From contig CABYEX010000008.1 in assembly GCA_902518075.1 (NCBI GenBank), positions 1 through 45,685 on the forward strand: a DNA stretch of 45,685 nt, in the 5' to 3' direction. Below are positions 1-7,680 of this stretch, one piece after another (position 1 is the stretch's first letter; every line of letters begins with the position of its first letter). This DNA is from Halieaceae bacterium (GTDB taxonomy: Bacteria; Pseudomonadota; Gammaproteobacteria; Pseudomonadales; Halieaceae). Made by a program: the position numbers and the translations under genes. Under the pieces are notes generated by a model. It was not told where the DNA came from. It saw nothing but the letters and a program-made list of their open reading frames with translations, and did no database searches.

Positions 1-568
1 GGGATAGCCCGCCTTCTCCAGTATTCAGCCATACACCACTCGTCGCTGCTCCCATTGAGAGCGCCTCGATTGCAGGGCCTGACAGCGCACCGTAAGACAT
101 GGCCGAAATATTAAAAATGGAGGGGGCAGCATAGGGTTCGCGCACGAAGCTATCACCGAAAACCAACGGGGCTGAAACGTGCGCTTTAATCTCCTCTTTT
201 GTGGGAGGAAAGGCGCTATTAAGAAAAAAGATGTCGCCGGGCCGATTTAGCGGTTTTGTAGAGCCAAAGGCGATGGTGCTGTCCAGCTTTTTGGCGGCGC
301 GTGCCACCCACGCTCGTTGTGCCCGGTTGAAAGGCAGCTCTTCGCGGTCCATCGCAAAGAAATACTGCCGGAAAAAGACGCCGAGATGCTCGAACACGTA
401 GCGCAGTCGTCCGATGACTGGGTAGTTTTTGCGAATTGCCTGGCTGTTCTGCGTGACGTCGATGACGTAAAGCACGACCAAGGCAATGAGCGCCATGAGA
501 ATCGCCAATGCCAAAAGCATCATGGTGGCGTCGAGCACACCATCCAGCAGGTTTAGAAACGCACTCAT
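1..568 (-). CDS. FMN-binding glutamate synthase family protein (N-terminal part, runs off left edge)
   Basis: Reading leftward from an ATG at 568, preceded by a good GGGGAG ribosome site, the frame stays open to the window edge (about 189 codons). Residues about 14-37 form one hydrophobic membrane segment. The stretch that follows ends in NISAMSYGALSGPAIEALS and then NTGEGG, which match the start of the FMN-binding glutamate-synthase barrel of stand-alone GltB2-like proteins. Those proteins have an N-terminal membrane anchor and lack the amidotransferase domain. The natural electron donor and substrate of these homologues are unclear, so true glutamate synthase activity should not be assumed. 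The family is usually about 500 residues, so roughly 60% lies outside the window. The gene is transcribed away from the accessory block and may be the last core gene on that side. Confidence 0.85.
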   Translation of the reverse strand, partial: MSAFLNLLDGVLDATMMLLALAILMALIALVVLYVIDVTQNSQAIRKNYPVIGRLRYVFEHLGVFFRQYFFAMDREELPFNRAQRAWVARAAKKLDSTIAFGSTKPLNRPGDIFFLNSAFPPTKEEIKAHVSAPLVFGDSFVREPYAAPSIFNISAMSYGALSGPAIEALSMGAATSGVWLNTGEGGLS

Positions 569-748
569 CGCTCCCCCTGAGCTTTAATAAGTTGTTGTTT
601 GTGGCCGTAATGTGCGAAAAGTGTAGCACCAGAGACGCGTGCAAAATAATGTAGCAAGACGGGATAGTAGTATCCCCCGGGCAACCGGAAGAGCACTCGG
701 TGTGGGGCGTGAAAGACAGAGCCGACTAGGCTACGAAGAACAGTTGGT

Positions 749-788
749 TGGTACCGGAGGCCTTCATCGTTTCCGGGCCAAGGCACCA
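749..788. repeat. 40-bp composite of two tRNA 3'-end-like sequences, copy 1
   Basis: The 40 bases begin with TGGTACCGGAGGCC, the exact reverse complement of the last 14 bases of the tRNA-Leu gene at 12920-13006. They end with CCGGGCCAAGGCACCA, which reads as a tRNA acceptor end in the opposite direction. A second copy at 12830-12869 matches at 34 of 40 positions. The last 16 bases also form the start of the left inverted-repeat arm. The 569-748 stretch before it holds no gene or recognisable site. Confidence 0.6.
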
Positions 789-961
789 CTGCTCTTCAAA
801 GATCTCTGAAAACTAAGCATTTCCTAGAGTCACACAATCCGTCAAGGGACTGTTTGGTGCTATAAATAGTGCTACCCCCTTGGCAGGTCGCCATAGGGGC
901 ATCCCATTAGATATAGGTCTGGTTGGACTTGATTGGGGGGGTGGGGGTGTAAAGTAGTTTT
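773..961 (+). repeat. left arm of a 189-bp inverted repeat
   Basis: Read forward, this matches the reverse complement of 5032-5220. The outer ~110 bases are nearly identical, including CCTAGAGTCACACAATCC and GTCAAGGGACTGTTTGGTGC. The inner ~75 bases are more diverged but end in a shared GGGGGTGTAAAGTAGTTTT. The arms face each other across 962-5031, which holds the lipoprotein genes. The arm contains smaller palindromic patches around 858-880. The rest of 962-1090 shows no convincing promoter. Confidence 0.9.
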
Positions 962-1090
962 GGATGTTGCGATTGGACAAAAACAAGGACTGGTTATTTT
1001 TGGACGCAAGGTACCAGAAAATGTCCGGATTTATTTCTTTATCTTTTTTGGGCTAACTTAAGTGTTCATCATAATTTGAGGAGAGCGGGC

Positions 1091-2302
1091 GTGAAGCCTT
1101 TGCCTTTCAGAATCTTGTGCACGCAATTTGTTCTGTACATGGTGATCGCTCTCTCGGGGTGCGGCGGTGGTGGAGGTTCATCTCCACCCAGTCCGAGTGT
1201 GAGCAGTAATCTACCCTCGGCCGCTTTCGACGATGAAACAATTGTCATAACGGTCACGGCAAGAAATTTTGGATCTGGCGAAATCACCTATAACGCGACA
1301 TCAAACTCGCTGTCCATTGAGCAAGGCAACTCCGGTAATCAATTTGTGATTAGGGGCTACGACTCAGAGCTGGGTAATCACACGATCAGTTTTTCAGCCT
1401 CTGATCCCTCAGGGAAGAGTGCCACACTCAACTCCACTATCAGAATTGACGCAGTTGTGACGGGGATTTGGTTTATAACCTCGCTGAGTAGTGATGAACT
1501 TATTACAGATGGCATAACGAGCAGTGCTTTTATTAACAGAGAGGGACGGATATATCTAAGTGCATCCACCTACGAGTTGCTTGATCAGAAGTGTTTTGGC
1601 TCTGGTTCTGTTTCGGTAACAACATTCAGTTTCGAAGTGTGGTGCGCGCGCGCGCAAAATGGGTATGTGGTCACTGATGAAAATTACAGGCTTACTGGAC
1701 AGTTGGAAGTAGATGGGGCTTACGCGTCAGGAGAATACTCGCAATACAGCAGCTCCGGTGCCCTCGAGGGTACCATTGACGTCGACGAGATGATCCGCTT
1801 TGATTTTTATGACCTATTCGGTTTGACAGCCCCCGCTGATGCCAAAGGAGTCTATCTTGGCAATAGCGGCGCAAATTACGATGAACTGATTGCCATTGAT
1901 AGTGTCGGCAGAATCTCACCGGTTGAGCCGGGTGGAATATGCGATGTTGAAGGATCCGTAGCGCAAGTGGACATAGATTTCATTGAGGGAAATACGTACA
2001 TCAGCAGAGGGGTTTTTGATGCCAGACCACTTTCACAAAGAGGGTGTATTAACCCTGACGGGAACTTTTCCACTGGTAATAGGGACATCTTATCGGGAGA
2101 GGGTATTGTGACGTTTCTTCCTGGGCCATTATTCAATTTTGATGTAGATGACGACAGGTTGGGTTTTGGTTTGAGTGACTCTTCCAACTCATATGGCGGT
2201 ATCCCTAGCTTTCTTGTATACACCAGAGTTTGCACAGCATCAGGGGACGTCACGGGATTCGGAGAATTTTATGGCTTAGGCGGTTATTGCTCTGGACAGT
2301 GA
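1091..2302 (+). CDS. poly-glycine lipoprotein of unknown function
   Basis: The start chosen is the GTG at 1091, seven bases after a GAGGAG ribosome site at 1078-1083; a TTG at 1076 in the same frame overlaps that site. The 403-residue product begins with a lipoprotein signal ending in LSGC, followed by a run of glycines. This pattern is common in exported lipoproteins of marine gammaproteobacteria. Residues ~35-115 look like a single beta-sandwich repeat (VTARNFGSGEITYNA, then HTISFSASDPSGKSA), resembling bacterial Ig-like or cadherin-like domains. The remainder is serine-, glycine- and aspartate-rich with scattered cysteines and no recognised catalytic motif. It sits inside the inverted repeat and is followed by a second glycine-rich lipoprotein gene on the same strand, so the two may be co-transcribed. 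The cargo role is unknown. Confidence 0.75.
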   Translation: MKPLPFRILCTQFVLYMVIALSGCGGGGGSSPPSPSVSSNLPSAAFDDETIVITVTARNFGSGEITYNATSNSLSIEQGNSGNQFVIRGYDSELGNHTISFSASDPSGKSATLNSTIRIDAVVTGIWFITSLSSDELITDGITSSAFINREGRIYLSASTYELLDQKCFGSGSVSVTTFSFEVWCARAQNGYVVTDENYRLTGQLEVDGAYASGEYSQYSSSGALEGTIDVDEMIRFDFYDLFGLTAPADAKGVYLGNSGANYDELIAIDSVGRISPVEPGGICDVEGSVAQVDIDFIEGNTYISRGVFDARPLSQRGCINPDGNFSTGNRDILSGEGIVTFLPGPLFNFDVDDDRLGFGLSDSSNSYGGIPSFLVYTRVCTASGDVTGFGEFYGLGGYCSGQ

Positions 2303-2392
2303 AGTGAGGACCTGCCCAGATTACTTCTCAATCCTGAAACCCACGTGGTAATTAAGGTTCATAGGCTCTTTATGTTCACCGGGAATTTTCCA

Positions 2393-3223
2393 ATGCTACG
2401 ACTCTACCATTTGAAAATGACGCCGACGATAGCCATATTCCTGCTCTTATGGGGGTGTAGTGGTGGAGGTGGTGCAGGTGGAGGGGATCAACGCGTCAAG
2501 TCGACTTCAATAAAGCTTCCCGCTAGCGGATCTTTTCGTCAGCTTAATACATCTGATTTATTTATTTACGATGCAGAAGTGGAGGTTGAAGAATACGACT
2601 GGCGCGGCTCACGAATCTCGCAGACATCATTCAGCACTACTATTGACGCCGACTACTACAAAACAAATTATGGAGACAGCTTCGTTGGCAACCGATTTGA
2701 GCAACTTTATGTTTGGGCTTTCAGTTTTGGAAACGGCTTGCGCGCAGAAATGACCATCGCCGAGGACCCCAACGGTGATAGATTTATTGTGCGCGATTCT
2801 GAAGGAAACTTTCTTGCGGGTGAGGTTGAGAATGGCGAACTCTTTCCGTTGCCATTAACTCCCGGAGATGCCGTAGCAAGCGCCGGTACAACAGAGACGT
2901 TTACTGAACTTGGATACGCTGATCCGTATGGGAGTTACCTCAGTTTAGTAGGAGTTTACCAATACCGAGTATCTCAGCCGAAAAAATTTGCCTCTGCGCT
3001 GGGCAGAGTTGAGGTTGTAGAAGTGACCATTACCTCCGAGCTGACTGACGAATATGGCGATTTTAGCAACACAACATTCTCGTTGCTTGTTAATCCTGCA
3101 ATAGGGATTATCAAGTATGAGGAAAGCTCGTCGTTCTCTGAGTATGGAATAAGATACGATACAAGCCTTGTTGCAGAAATACGAGAAGTGAATTTCTCAC
3201 TTCCAGCCGCTACCTCGGACTAA
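2393..3223 (+). CDS. poly-glycine lipoprotein of unknown function
   Basis: The frame is open from a GTG at 2345, with ATGs at 2372, 2393 and 2417. I chose 2393 because it gives a compact signal, a basic n-region then IAIFLLLWGC and a glycine run, but no start has a strong ribosome site. The mature protein (~250 residues) is acidic and rich in beta-forming alternating residues. Recognisable stretches are VEVVEVTITSELTDEYGDF and, near the end, INPAIG-like (VNPAIGIIKYEE), which recalls secreted proteins of unknown function with a substrate-binding beta-barrel look. I do not recognise the family with certainty. It lies 90 bases after the preceding lipoprotein gene on the same strand, inside the inverted repeat, and has the same CxGGGG start. 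Paired outer-membrane or surface lipoproteins are a reasonable inference. Confidence 0.7.
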   Translation: MLRLYHLKMTPTIAIFLLLWGCSGGGGAGGGDQRVKSTSIKLPASGSFRQLNTSDLFIYDAEVEVEEYDWRGSRISQTSFSTTIDADYYKTNYGDSFVGNRFEQLYVWAFSFGNGLRAEMTIAEDPNGDRFIVRDSEGNFLAGEVENGELFPLPLTPGDAVASAGTTETFTELGYADPYGSYLSLVGVYQYRVSQPKKFASALGRVEVVEVTITSELTDEYGDFSNTTFSLLVNPAIGIIKYEESSSFSEYGIRYDTSLVAEIREVNFSLPAATSD

Positions 3224-3316
3224 ATCTAATTGGAAATGCCTAACATCCATCGCGGCAATGAGACGTTTACTGCGATCAGTTGACTATCACTTCTCCCAAG
3301 GCCCTTTCGACTGCAC

Positions 3317-3424
3317 AGGCGGGCCTTCTTGACTGAGCGACCTCCTGACATCATCGCAATAACTTGCCCCTGAATAGCTATGCGCGTCTCTGGGGAGCTT
3401 TCCTCAAGACGCTTGGCAGTCTCT
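3317..3424 (-). pseudogene. decayed copy of the small ORF at 4717-4941
   Basis: These 108 bases match 4773-4882 closely in the same orientation, covering the middle of that 74-codon ORF. The copy has lost two bases (CCTCCTGACATC against CCTCCTCAGACATC), which breaks the reading frame, and it lacks both ends. Beyond 3424 the sequences diverge. It is a truncated, frameshifted duplicate left between the lipoprotein genes. The rest of 3224-3479 shows nothing recognisable. Confidence 0.75.
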
Positions 3425-3479
3425 GAGAACTACATCGCTCTCATCAGTCTGGAGGGCCGGGACGATTCGTTCAGCGCGT

Positions 3480-4001
3480 TCAGTCTATCAGCGGTGAAGT
3501 AGTGAACGGCACCGAGCTTGAATCACCGCCTCCATTAACAAATGCAGATATATCCTGGGCGTGTTCCTTGAGATAGTACGCATTGGTACCCCACGCGGTG
3601 GCATTAGAGGTGGTGATGACACTACGGCCAATTTTTTCGCCGTCGGAGTTGCTGACCACGACTTCCGACTTAATTTCATCTGTGCCGGCAAAGATCCCGG
3701 CTATTAATCTCGAGCCATCGTCCCTTAATCTAAAAGTTAGAAAGTTGATGCTTACTTTATTGGTCTTCTTCGCACCCTCAGGCGCCAACAATCCAACATT
3801 CACTAGCTCGTCTCGCAGCTCAATCTCAAACAACCGTTTATAGTCGTCTGCTACTTGCGTTGCGTAATTTATCTCGTACTTAACGTGGAGACGCTCACTC
3901 AGCGACACAGCATCCATCACGGTTGCTGTAGAGCTACAAGCTGAAAGAGCCACAACCATGATCAGCGCGGGCAGTGGTCGCGATATTAAATAAGCGAGCA
4001 T
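3480..4001 (-). CDS. small lipoprotein, DUF4410-like
   Basis: The start is the ATG at 4001, six bases after an ideal AAGGAG ribosome site; an in-frame codon at 4046 lies upstream of it and is not needed. The 173-residue product has a signal MLAYLISRPLPALIMVVALS followed by the lipobox cysteine. The mature part has a basic-helical first half (ADDYKRLFEIELRDELVNVG) and a second half with DDGSRLIAGIFAGTDEIKSE then VVVSNSDGEKIGRS. That order resembles DUF4410-type lipoproteins: a helix with a conserved Leu-Gly end, a Gly-x-x-Ala-Gly turn, then paired strands. The family assignment is by eye. The gene is divergent from the lipoprotein gene at 4126, with a shared promoter region that holds an inverted repeat. 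Confidence 0.75.
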   Translation of the reverse strand: MLAYLISRPLPALIMVVALSACSSTATVMDAVSLSERLHVKYEINYATQVADDYKRLFEIELRDELVNVGLLAPEGAKKTNKVSINFLTFRLRDDGSRLIAGIFAGTDEIKSEVVVSNSDGEKIGRSVITTSNATAWGTNAYYLKEHAQDISAFVNGGGDSSSVPFTTSPLID

Positions 4002-4045
4002 TACTTTCTCCTTGACTTGAGCAGGACACTCCAAATAATTAAGCA

Positions 4046-4101
4046 CATACTTGCTTGGGCATTGAAGTATGTTGATACTCTGCCTGAGGTGAAACTATAA
4101 A
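4046..4101 (+). promoter_or_regulatory. promoter with an adjoining inverted repeat for the 4126 lipoprotein gene
   Basis: TTGATA (4072-4077) and TATAAA (4096-4101) are separated by 18 bases, a good sigma70-type promoter 25 bases before the ATG. Directly upstream, CATACTT (4046-4052) and AAGTATG (4065-4071) form a perfect 7-base inverted repeat ending at the -35 box. Its position fits an activator site, or an operator shared with the divergent gene that starts at 4001. The regulator is unknown. Confidence 0.5.
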
Positions 4102-4125
4102 TTCAACCAATAGGATCAACAAATT

Positions 4126-4518
4126 ATGAAAGGACTCCAACGGTGTTTACTAGTCGGCTCAGCCATTCTTTTATCCGGAGGATGCGCCTCTATTGCGAAT
4201 GATGCGAACATCCCAATTACGTTTTCGTTTTCAGATGGCAGTGAGGGGGCATGCGTCTTGGATAACAAACGAGGCAGATGGGAAGCTGATCTGCCTGGTA
4301 CGGAGATGATCCGCCGCTCGGATGACGCCCTGAAATACAACTGTACAACGGAGGATGGCAGACAGAGCATAGGATCCATAGCTAGCACAATGGATGCCGC
4401 AAAGTTTGGCGCTAGCGTCATATTTATTGACCTTGGCATAACAGACGCCATCACTGATAAGCACAGAGATTACCAGCGAAATGTTGTTATCCCCGTGAAA
4501 GGAAGAAAACCGGAGTAG
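4126..4518 (+). CDS. small lipoprotein with paired cysteines
   Basis: 130 residues starting at an ATG with a modest AGGA ribosome site. The signal peptide MKGLQRCLLVGSAILLSGG precedes the lipobox cysteine. The mature part has GACVLDNKRGRWEADLPGT, then RRSDDALKYNCTTEDGRQS, then a hydrophobic glycine-rich patch (FGASVIFIDLGITDAITDK). This order (cysteine, Asn-x-x-Gly-x-Trp, serine, second cysteine, hydrophobic patch, YQ-x-x-V-x-I-P end) is typical of a widespread group of short proteobacterial lipoproteins of unknown role. The two cysteines probably form a disulfide. It has its own strong promoter, described separately, and is inside the inverted repeat. 4519-4716 downstream holds no gene or clear terminator. 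Confidence 0.8.
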   Translation: MKGLQRCLLVGSAILLSGGCASIANDANIPITFSFSDGSEGACVLDNKRGRWEADLPGTEMIRRSDDALKYNCTTEDGRQSIGSIASTMDAAKFGASVIFIDLGITDAITDKHRDYQRNVVIPVKGRKPE

Positions 4519-4716
4519 CGGACCTAGAACGCTCGAGAAGCATCTTGTTCCCGCCAGCACCACAAGCAATGCATTTTCACTGGAACTATTGAGTCCCATG
4601 ACAATGGCAAGCGGTTAGACATACGTTACCTACTCATTCATTCCTTCATAGAAGATGTGGGCACCTAACTGGCTGGCAACGCATTCAGAGAGTAGATAAA
4701 GGGATCTCGGCAACCT

Positions 4717-4941
4717 TTATTGTTTTAGAGACTCCACTAAAGAGATCGCACTCATCGCTTTGATAGCCACATAGGCGGGCCTTCTAGACTGAGCGACCTC
4801 CTCAGACATCATCGCAATAACTTGCCCCTGAATGGCTATGCACGTCTCTGGGGAGCTTTCCTCAAGACGCTTGGCAGTCTCTAACAATGATTTGATTACA
4901 TGACTTCTGCAGTGCGGAAACATAAAAACTTCTGCGGTCAA
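4717..4941 (-). CDS. small hypothetical protein (74 residues)
   Basis: Reads from a TTG at 4941 that follows a strong GGAGAGG; an ATG at 4923 gives a 68-residue alternative with a weak ribosome site. The product looks soluble and helical (SLLETAKRLEESSPETC, then VIAMMSEEVAQSRRPAYVA), with cysteines but no metal motif. I do not recognise it. Support that it was once a real coding unit comes from the frameshifted duplicate 1.4 kb away at 3317-3424. The last gene in the inverted-repeat block, it runs opposite to its neighbour at 4126. Confidence 0.5.
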   Translation of the reverse strand: MTAEVFMFPHCRSHVIKSLLETAKRLEESSPETCIAIQGQVIAMMSEEVAQSRRPAYVAIKAMSAISLVESLKQ

Positions 4942-5031
4942 AACGCCTCTCCAAATTGCTTGAGCCTTTTTTAGCCGTAGCAGATTTGGTTAAGGGGTTG
5001 TCAAGCAGGAGCAGTTCAGAGGACTGAGAAT

Positions 5032-5220
5032 AAAACTACTTTACACCCCCATTACCCCATCAAGTGCTACCAGCCCTATACATACCCGATAGGGGCCATG
5101 GGGACCTGCCTAGAGGGGTAGCACTATTGATAGCACCAAACAGTCCCTTGACGGATTGTGTGACTCTAGGAAATGCTTTGTTTTCAGAGATCTTTGAAGA
5201 GGAGTGGTGCCTTGGCCCGG
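5032..5220 (-). repeat. right arm of the 189-bp inverted repeat
   Basis: The reverse complement matches 773-961 along its length, with identical arm lengths and near identity over the outer ~110 bases. Together the arms bracket about 4.07 kb. Unlike the left arm, this one continues outward directly into a truncated tRNA-Leu gene, so its outer end is the downstream flank of a former tRNA gene. 4942-5031 between the small ORF and the arm shows nothing else. Confidence 0.9.
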
Positions 5221-5260
5221 ACTTGAACCGGCAAGCTGCTGCCAGCGGGGGATTTTGAAT
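5205..5260 (-). pseudogene. truncated tRNA-Leu 3' half (probable displaced attachment site)
   Basis: On the minus strand this ends in GGCACCA and contains an intact T-arm (GCCGGTTCAAGTCCGG), the variable arm and the 3' side of the anticodon arm. It then stops abruptly at 5260. Bases 5217-5260 match 12932-12975 of the intact tRNA-Leu(CAA) gene at 43 of 44 positions, in the same orientation. The acceptor end differs (CCAAGGC in place of CTCCGGT). A 3' tRNA fragment in direct orientation to the intact gene is what integration at a tRNA leaves behind, so I read it as an old att site. Confidence 0.75.
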
Positions 5261-5389
5261 TCTTCCTAGCTTCAACATAACTCAGCGTAACTTTAGATAA
5301 CTCAGGAACTGAGCGATCCGTACTTGAGTTGAGGTGACTTAAGACGAGTTATTTTGTTTCTACCTTGTCAGTATTTTGTCAGTGAAATA

Positions 5390-5455
5390 CACCCCCCGGG
5401 AGGGCTAACTGCCGTTGTGATTGTGATGGTTACCGCCCAGATAGATGAGGGGGTG
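5390..5455. repeat. hairpin-forming intergenic repeat, copy A
   Basis: Nested stems are visible: CACCCCC (5390-5396) with GGGGGTG (5449-5455), GGGC (5402-5405) with GCCC (5435-5438), and TAAC (5406-5409) with GTTA (5429-5432). The stems close on the core CCGTTGTGATTGTGATGG. The same core recurs at 8793, 9858 and 11740. Upstream, TTTTGTCAGT-like bases at 5365-5383 are also partly shared with copy B. The rest of 5261-5526 holds no gene. Confidence 0.65.
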
Positions 5456-5526
5456 GATTTGATGCGGTCCCGTTTCCTTTCCGCGATTATGCGGACCAGT
5501 CCCGCAGTGACGGTCAAATTGAACGG

Positions 5527-6276
5527 CTAAAACTCTTCTTTGAAAGGACGGATGTCTAATTCTTGCGTCCATGCCGAGCGGTGCTGGTCATGCAGAGCAA
5601 AGAACGCATCGGCTATGGCGCTTATATTGAGCGCGCCATCCTCGCCTTTTGATTCAATGTAACCCGGGAAATTGGTCTGCACTTTCTCGCCCCCAACCAC
5701 ACCATCAATGACCACATGACCTACATGAATGCCTGATGGGCCATATTCCCGTGCGATGGACTGCACCATCATACGCAAAGCGCCCTTACCGGAAGCAAAA
5801 GCCGAAAAGCCGGCTTTGCCTCGCAAAGAGCCGCTCGCACCGGAAAACAGCAGGCTTTGTTTTTGACTTTTACCTTGCTGCGCAAGCATCAAACGTAAGG
5901 TCGCCTGTGCCGTCAAAAAGCCGCCGAAGCAAATCACCCGCCACATATCCTCGTATACCTCAGGCGTCACATCGAGAAATTTCTCAGGCCGATTATTACC
6001 GGCATTGTAAATTGCTAACTCCAAGGGCCGATTATCGGCAGCGACCGCGTGTAAGGCTTTATTGACGTCGGCGGCTTGCGTGACATCGGCCAATAGGGGG
6101 GTGGCGCTCCCCCCCTCTGCTTCAATATCGGAGGCAACGGCATCAATTTTGGCTTGCGTGCGGCCATTGACGTAAACATGCAGGCCGCGCGTGGCGGCGC
6201 GATGGCATAATTCGGCGCCGATACCCTGGCGCGGGCCTACCCCGAAAATAATCGCACTGTTTTGTTGCTGACTCAT
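5527..6276 (-). CDS. short-chain dehydrogenase/reductase family protein with Phe at the usual catalytic Tyr
   Basis: 249 residues, standard SDR length. The N-terminus has a Rossmann cofactor loop (FGVGPRQGIGAELC) and residues ~88-93 give YNAGNN, the NAG motif. In the catalytic stretch FSGASGSLRGKAGF is followed by SAFASGKGALRMM: the serine is present and the lysine is kept, but the usual Tyr of YxxxK is Phe. A group of proteobacterial SDRs with the same FASxK and HVVIDG sequences exists, so the change is probably a subfamily trait and not decay. Substrate is unknown, and ordinary alcohol dehydrogenase chemistry is doubtful. It starts 10 bases after the end of the beta-lactamase-like gene on the same strand, so the two are likely one operon. 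The ATG has no strong ribosome site, which fits translational coupling. Confidence 0.85.
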   Translation of the reverse strand: MSQQQNSAIIFGVGPRQGIGAELCHRAATRGLHVYVNGRTQAKIDAVASDIEAEGGSATPLLADVTQAADVNKALHAVAADNRPLELAIYNAGNNRPEKFLDVTPEVYEDMWRVICFGGFLTAQATLRLMLAQQGKSQKQSLLFSGASGSLRGKAGFSAFASGKGALRMMVQSIAREYGPSGIHVGHVVIDGVVGGEKVQTNFPGYIESKGEDGALNISAIADAFFALHDQHRSAWTQELDIRPFKEEF

Positions 6277-6285
6277 GCGGTGGTG

Positions 6286-7518
6286 CTATTCTGCAACGCC
6301 AGCGTAAGCAGCGGACTCGAAAGCGTGTAGTGTTTCAACTGCACTAAGATCGAAAAAAGGGCTGACCTGCGTTGCAAAAATACCAAATAGCTCTGCTTCC
6401 CTATCTATCCAATAATATGTGTTGAAAAGCCCTCCCCAAGAGGCTGAATGAGGATTGCGCCCGTGTTTTGTCCCGGCGGGGTGCAGAAGTAACCCAAGGC
6501 CAAACTTTGCCTCAGAACCAAACCCCATATCAATATCGTTAGTCAATACTGGATCCTGAGATTCGGCCGAGCCCACGGGTAAGGTTCCTGTTTGGCTTGT
6601 GAACATCATCTCCACTGTTTTTTCTGACAGGATCCTGTTCCCTTCAAGCTCACCCCCGTTTATTAGGCATTGAAGCAATTTGGCGTAATCCGGAAGCGTT
6701 GAATAAAGACCACCGCCCCCACTGTAGTAATCACTGCTATATTTTATTGATACCTTGGGAGCAGATATAAACGGAACCTCTACAAGATCACTGCTAGTGA
6801 AGGTTGATAAAACCTTTAGCAAGAAATTTGTTTCATCTCTGAACAGCAAATTTGCCACGCGTGAAATTTTTTCTTTTGGGATTTCATAAAAAGAGTCTTC
6901 CATCAGCAAGACATCAAAAATTCTTTTGTCGAAGTACTCGGCAAGCTTCATATTGGAAACTTCTTCCACTATGACCCCTAACCAATCAGTCGATATGCCG
7001 TACTCCCAAGCTTGACCCGGTTCGAAAGCAAGAGGCGCATTGGTAATCATTTCCCTACCCGAACGCAGACCGCCCGTTATACCCTCTTTCTCAGCAATCT
7101 TTGCGTTTCGGTTCCAAAGACTATATACAAATCCAGAGGTATGGCTCATCAATTCACGAGCAGTTGGCCGTCTGTCTGGCCACACATAAATGGGGTTTCT
7201 CTCGGCATCAAACCCAGACAGTATTTGCAACTCCTTGAGATCAGCCAAATAGGTGTCGATGGGCGCATCAATATCTAACTTACCTTCATCATAAAGCTGT
7301 AAAGCCGCGATGGTCGTGATCAATTTCGTCATAGATGCAATTGCGACAATTGAATCCACTTCGGCAGGAATACGTCGGTCGAGGCGAGTAAACCCATATG
7401 CTTTCCCGTAAGTGAGACCATCTGCGTCGCCCAATACTCCGATAGTCATATTCAGACGCCCGTCGACCACGGGCCGGCTGAGCGCTTCGTCAATGCTATA
7501 GGTGTTGTCAGCTTGCAT
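6286..7518 (-). CDS. serine hydrolase of the beta-lactamase class C / EstB fold
   Basis: 410 residues with no signal peptide, so probably cytoplasmic and not a resistance beta-lactamase. The nucleophile motif SxxK appears as ASMTK (Ser62, Lys65), the second element as WEYGIS (Tyr173), and the third as SASWGGLFN in place of the His/Lys-x-Gly motif. PTARELMSHTSGFVY and GLYSTLPDYAKLLQCL are typical of family VIII esterases and related peptidases. Likely activity is ester or amide hydrolysis of a small molecule; the substrate cannot be read from sequence. It is the first gene of a two-gene operon with the SDR, which suggests the hydrolysed product is then oxidised or reduced. The ATG at 7518 lacks a clear ribosome site. 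Divergent from the GST-like gene at 7814. Confidence 0.85.
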   Translation of the reverse strand: MQADNTYSIDEALSRPVVDGRLNMTIGVLGDADGLTYGKAYGFTRLDRRIPAEVDSIVAIASMTKLITTIAALQLYDEGKLDIDAPIDTYLADLKELQILSGFDAERNPIYVWPDRRPTARELMSHTSGFVYSLWNRNAKIAEKEGITGGLRSGREMITNAPLAFEPGQAWEYGISTDWLGVIVEEVSNMKLAEYFDKRIFDVLLMEDSFYEIPKEKISRVANLLFRDETNFLLKVLSTFTSSDLVEVPFISAPKVSIKYSSDYYSGGGGLYSTLPDYAKLLQCLINGGELEGNRILSEKTVEMMFTSQTGTLPVGSAESQDPVLTNDIDMGFGSEAKFGLGLLLHPAGTKHGRNPHSASWGGLFNTYYWIDREAELFGIFATQVSPFFDLSAVETLHAFESAAYAGVAE

Positions 7519-7680
7519 GACTGTTTGGAAGGGACCAGATCAAGCAGATGAGAGCAATTTTTTTCAAACACATTCCAGGCTCTCCGCTATATAAGCTTAA
7601 TGTCCTTTAGCTTACCGCAGGACTAGCCCAATGTGAGAGGTCATGTCAGAGGAAATGTGAGAGGCTAATGCGGGTACGCG

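Noticed and set aside
1076..1090. TTG start of the first lipoprotein gene
   Set aside because: This codon overlaps the ribosome site (1078-1083) of the GTG at 1091, which directly precedes a normal lipoprotein signal.
4002..4046. Longer start of the minus-strand lipoprotein gene
   Set aside because: The ATG at 4001 has an ideal AAGGAG and starts the signal peptide; the extension is not needed.
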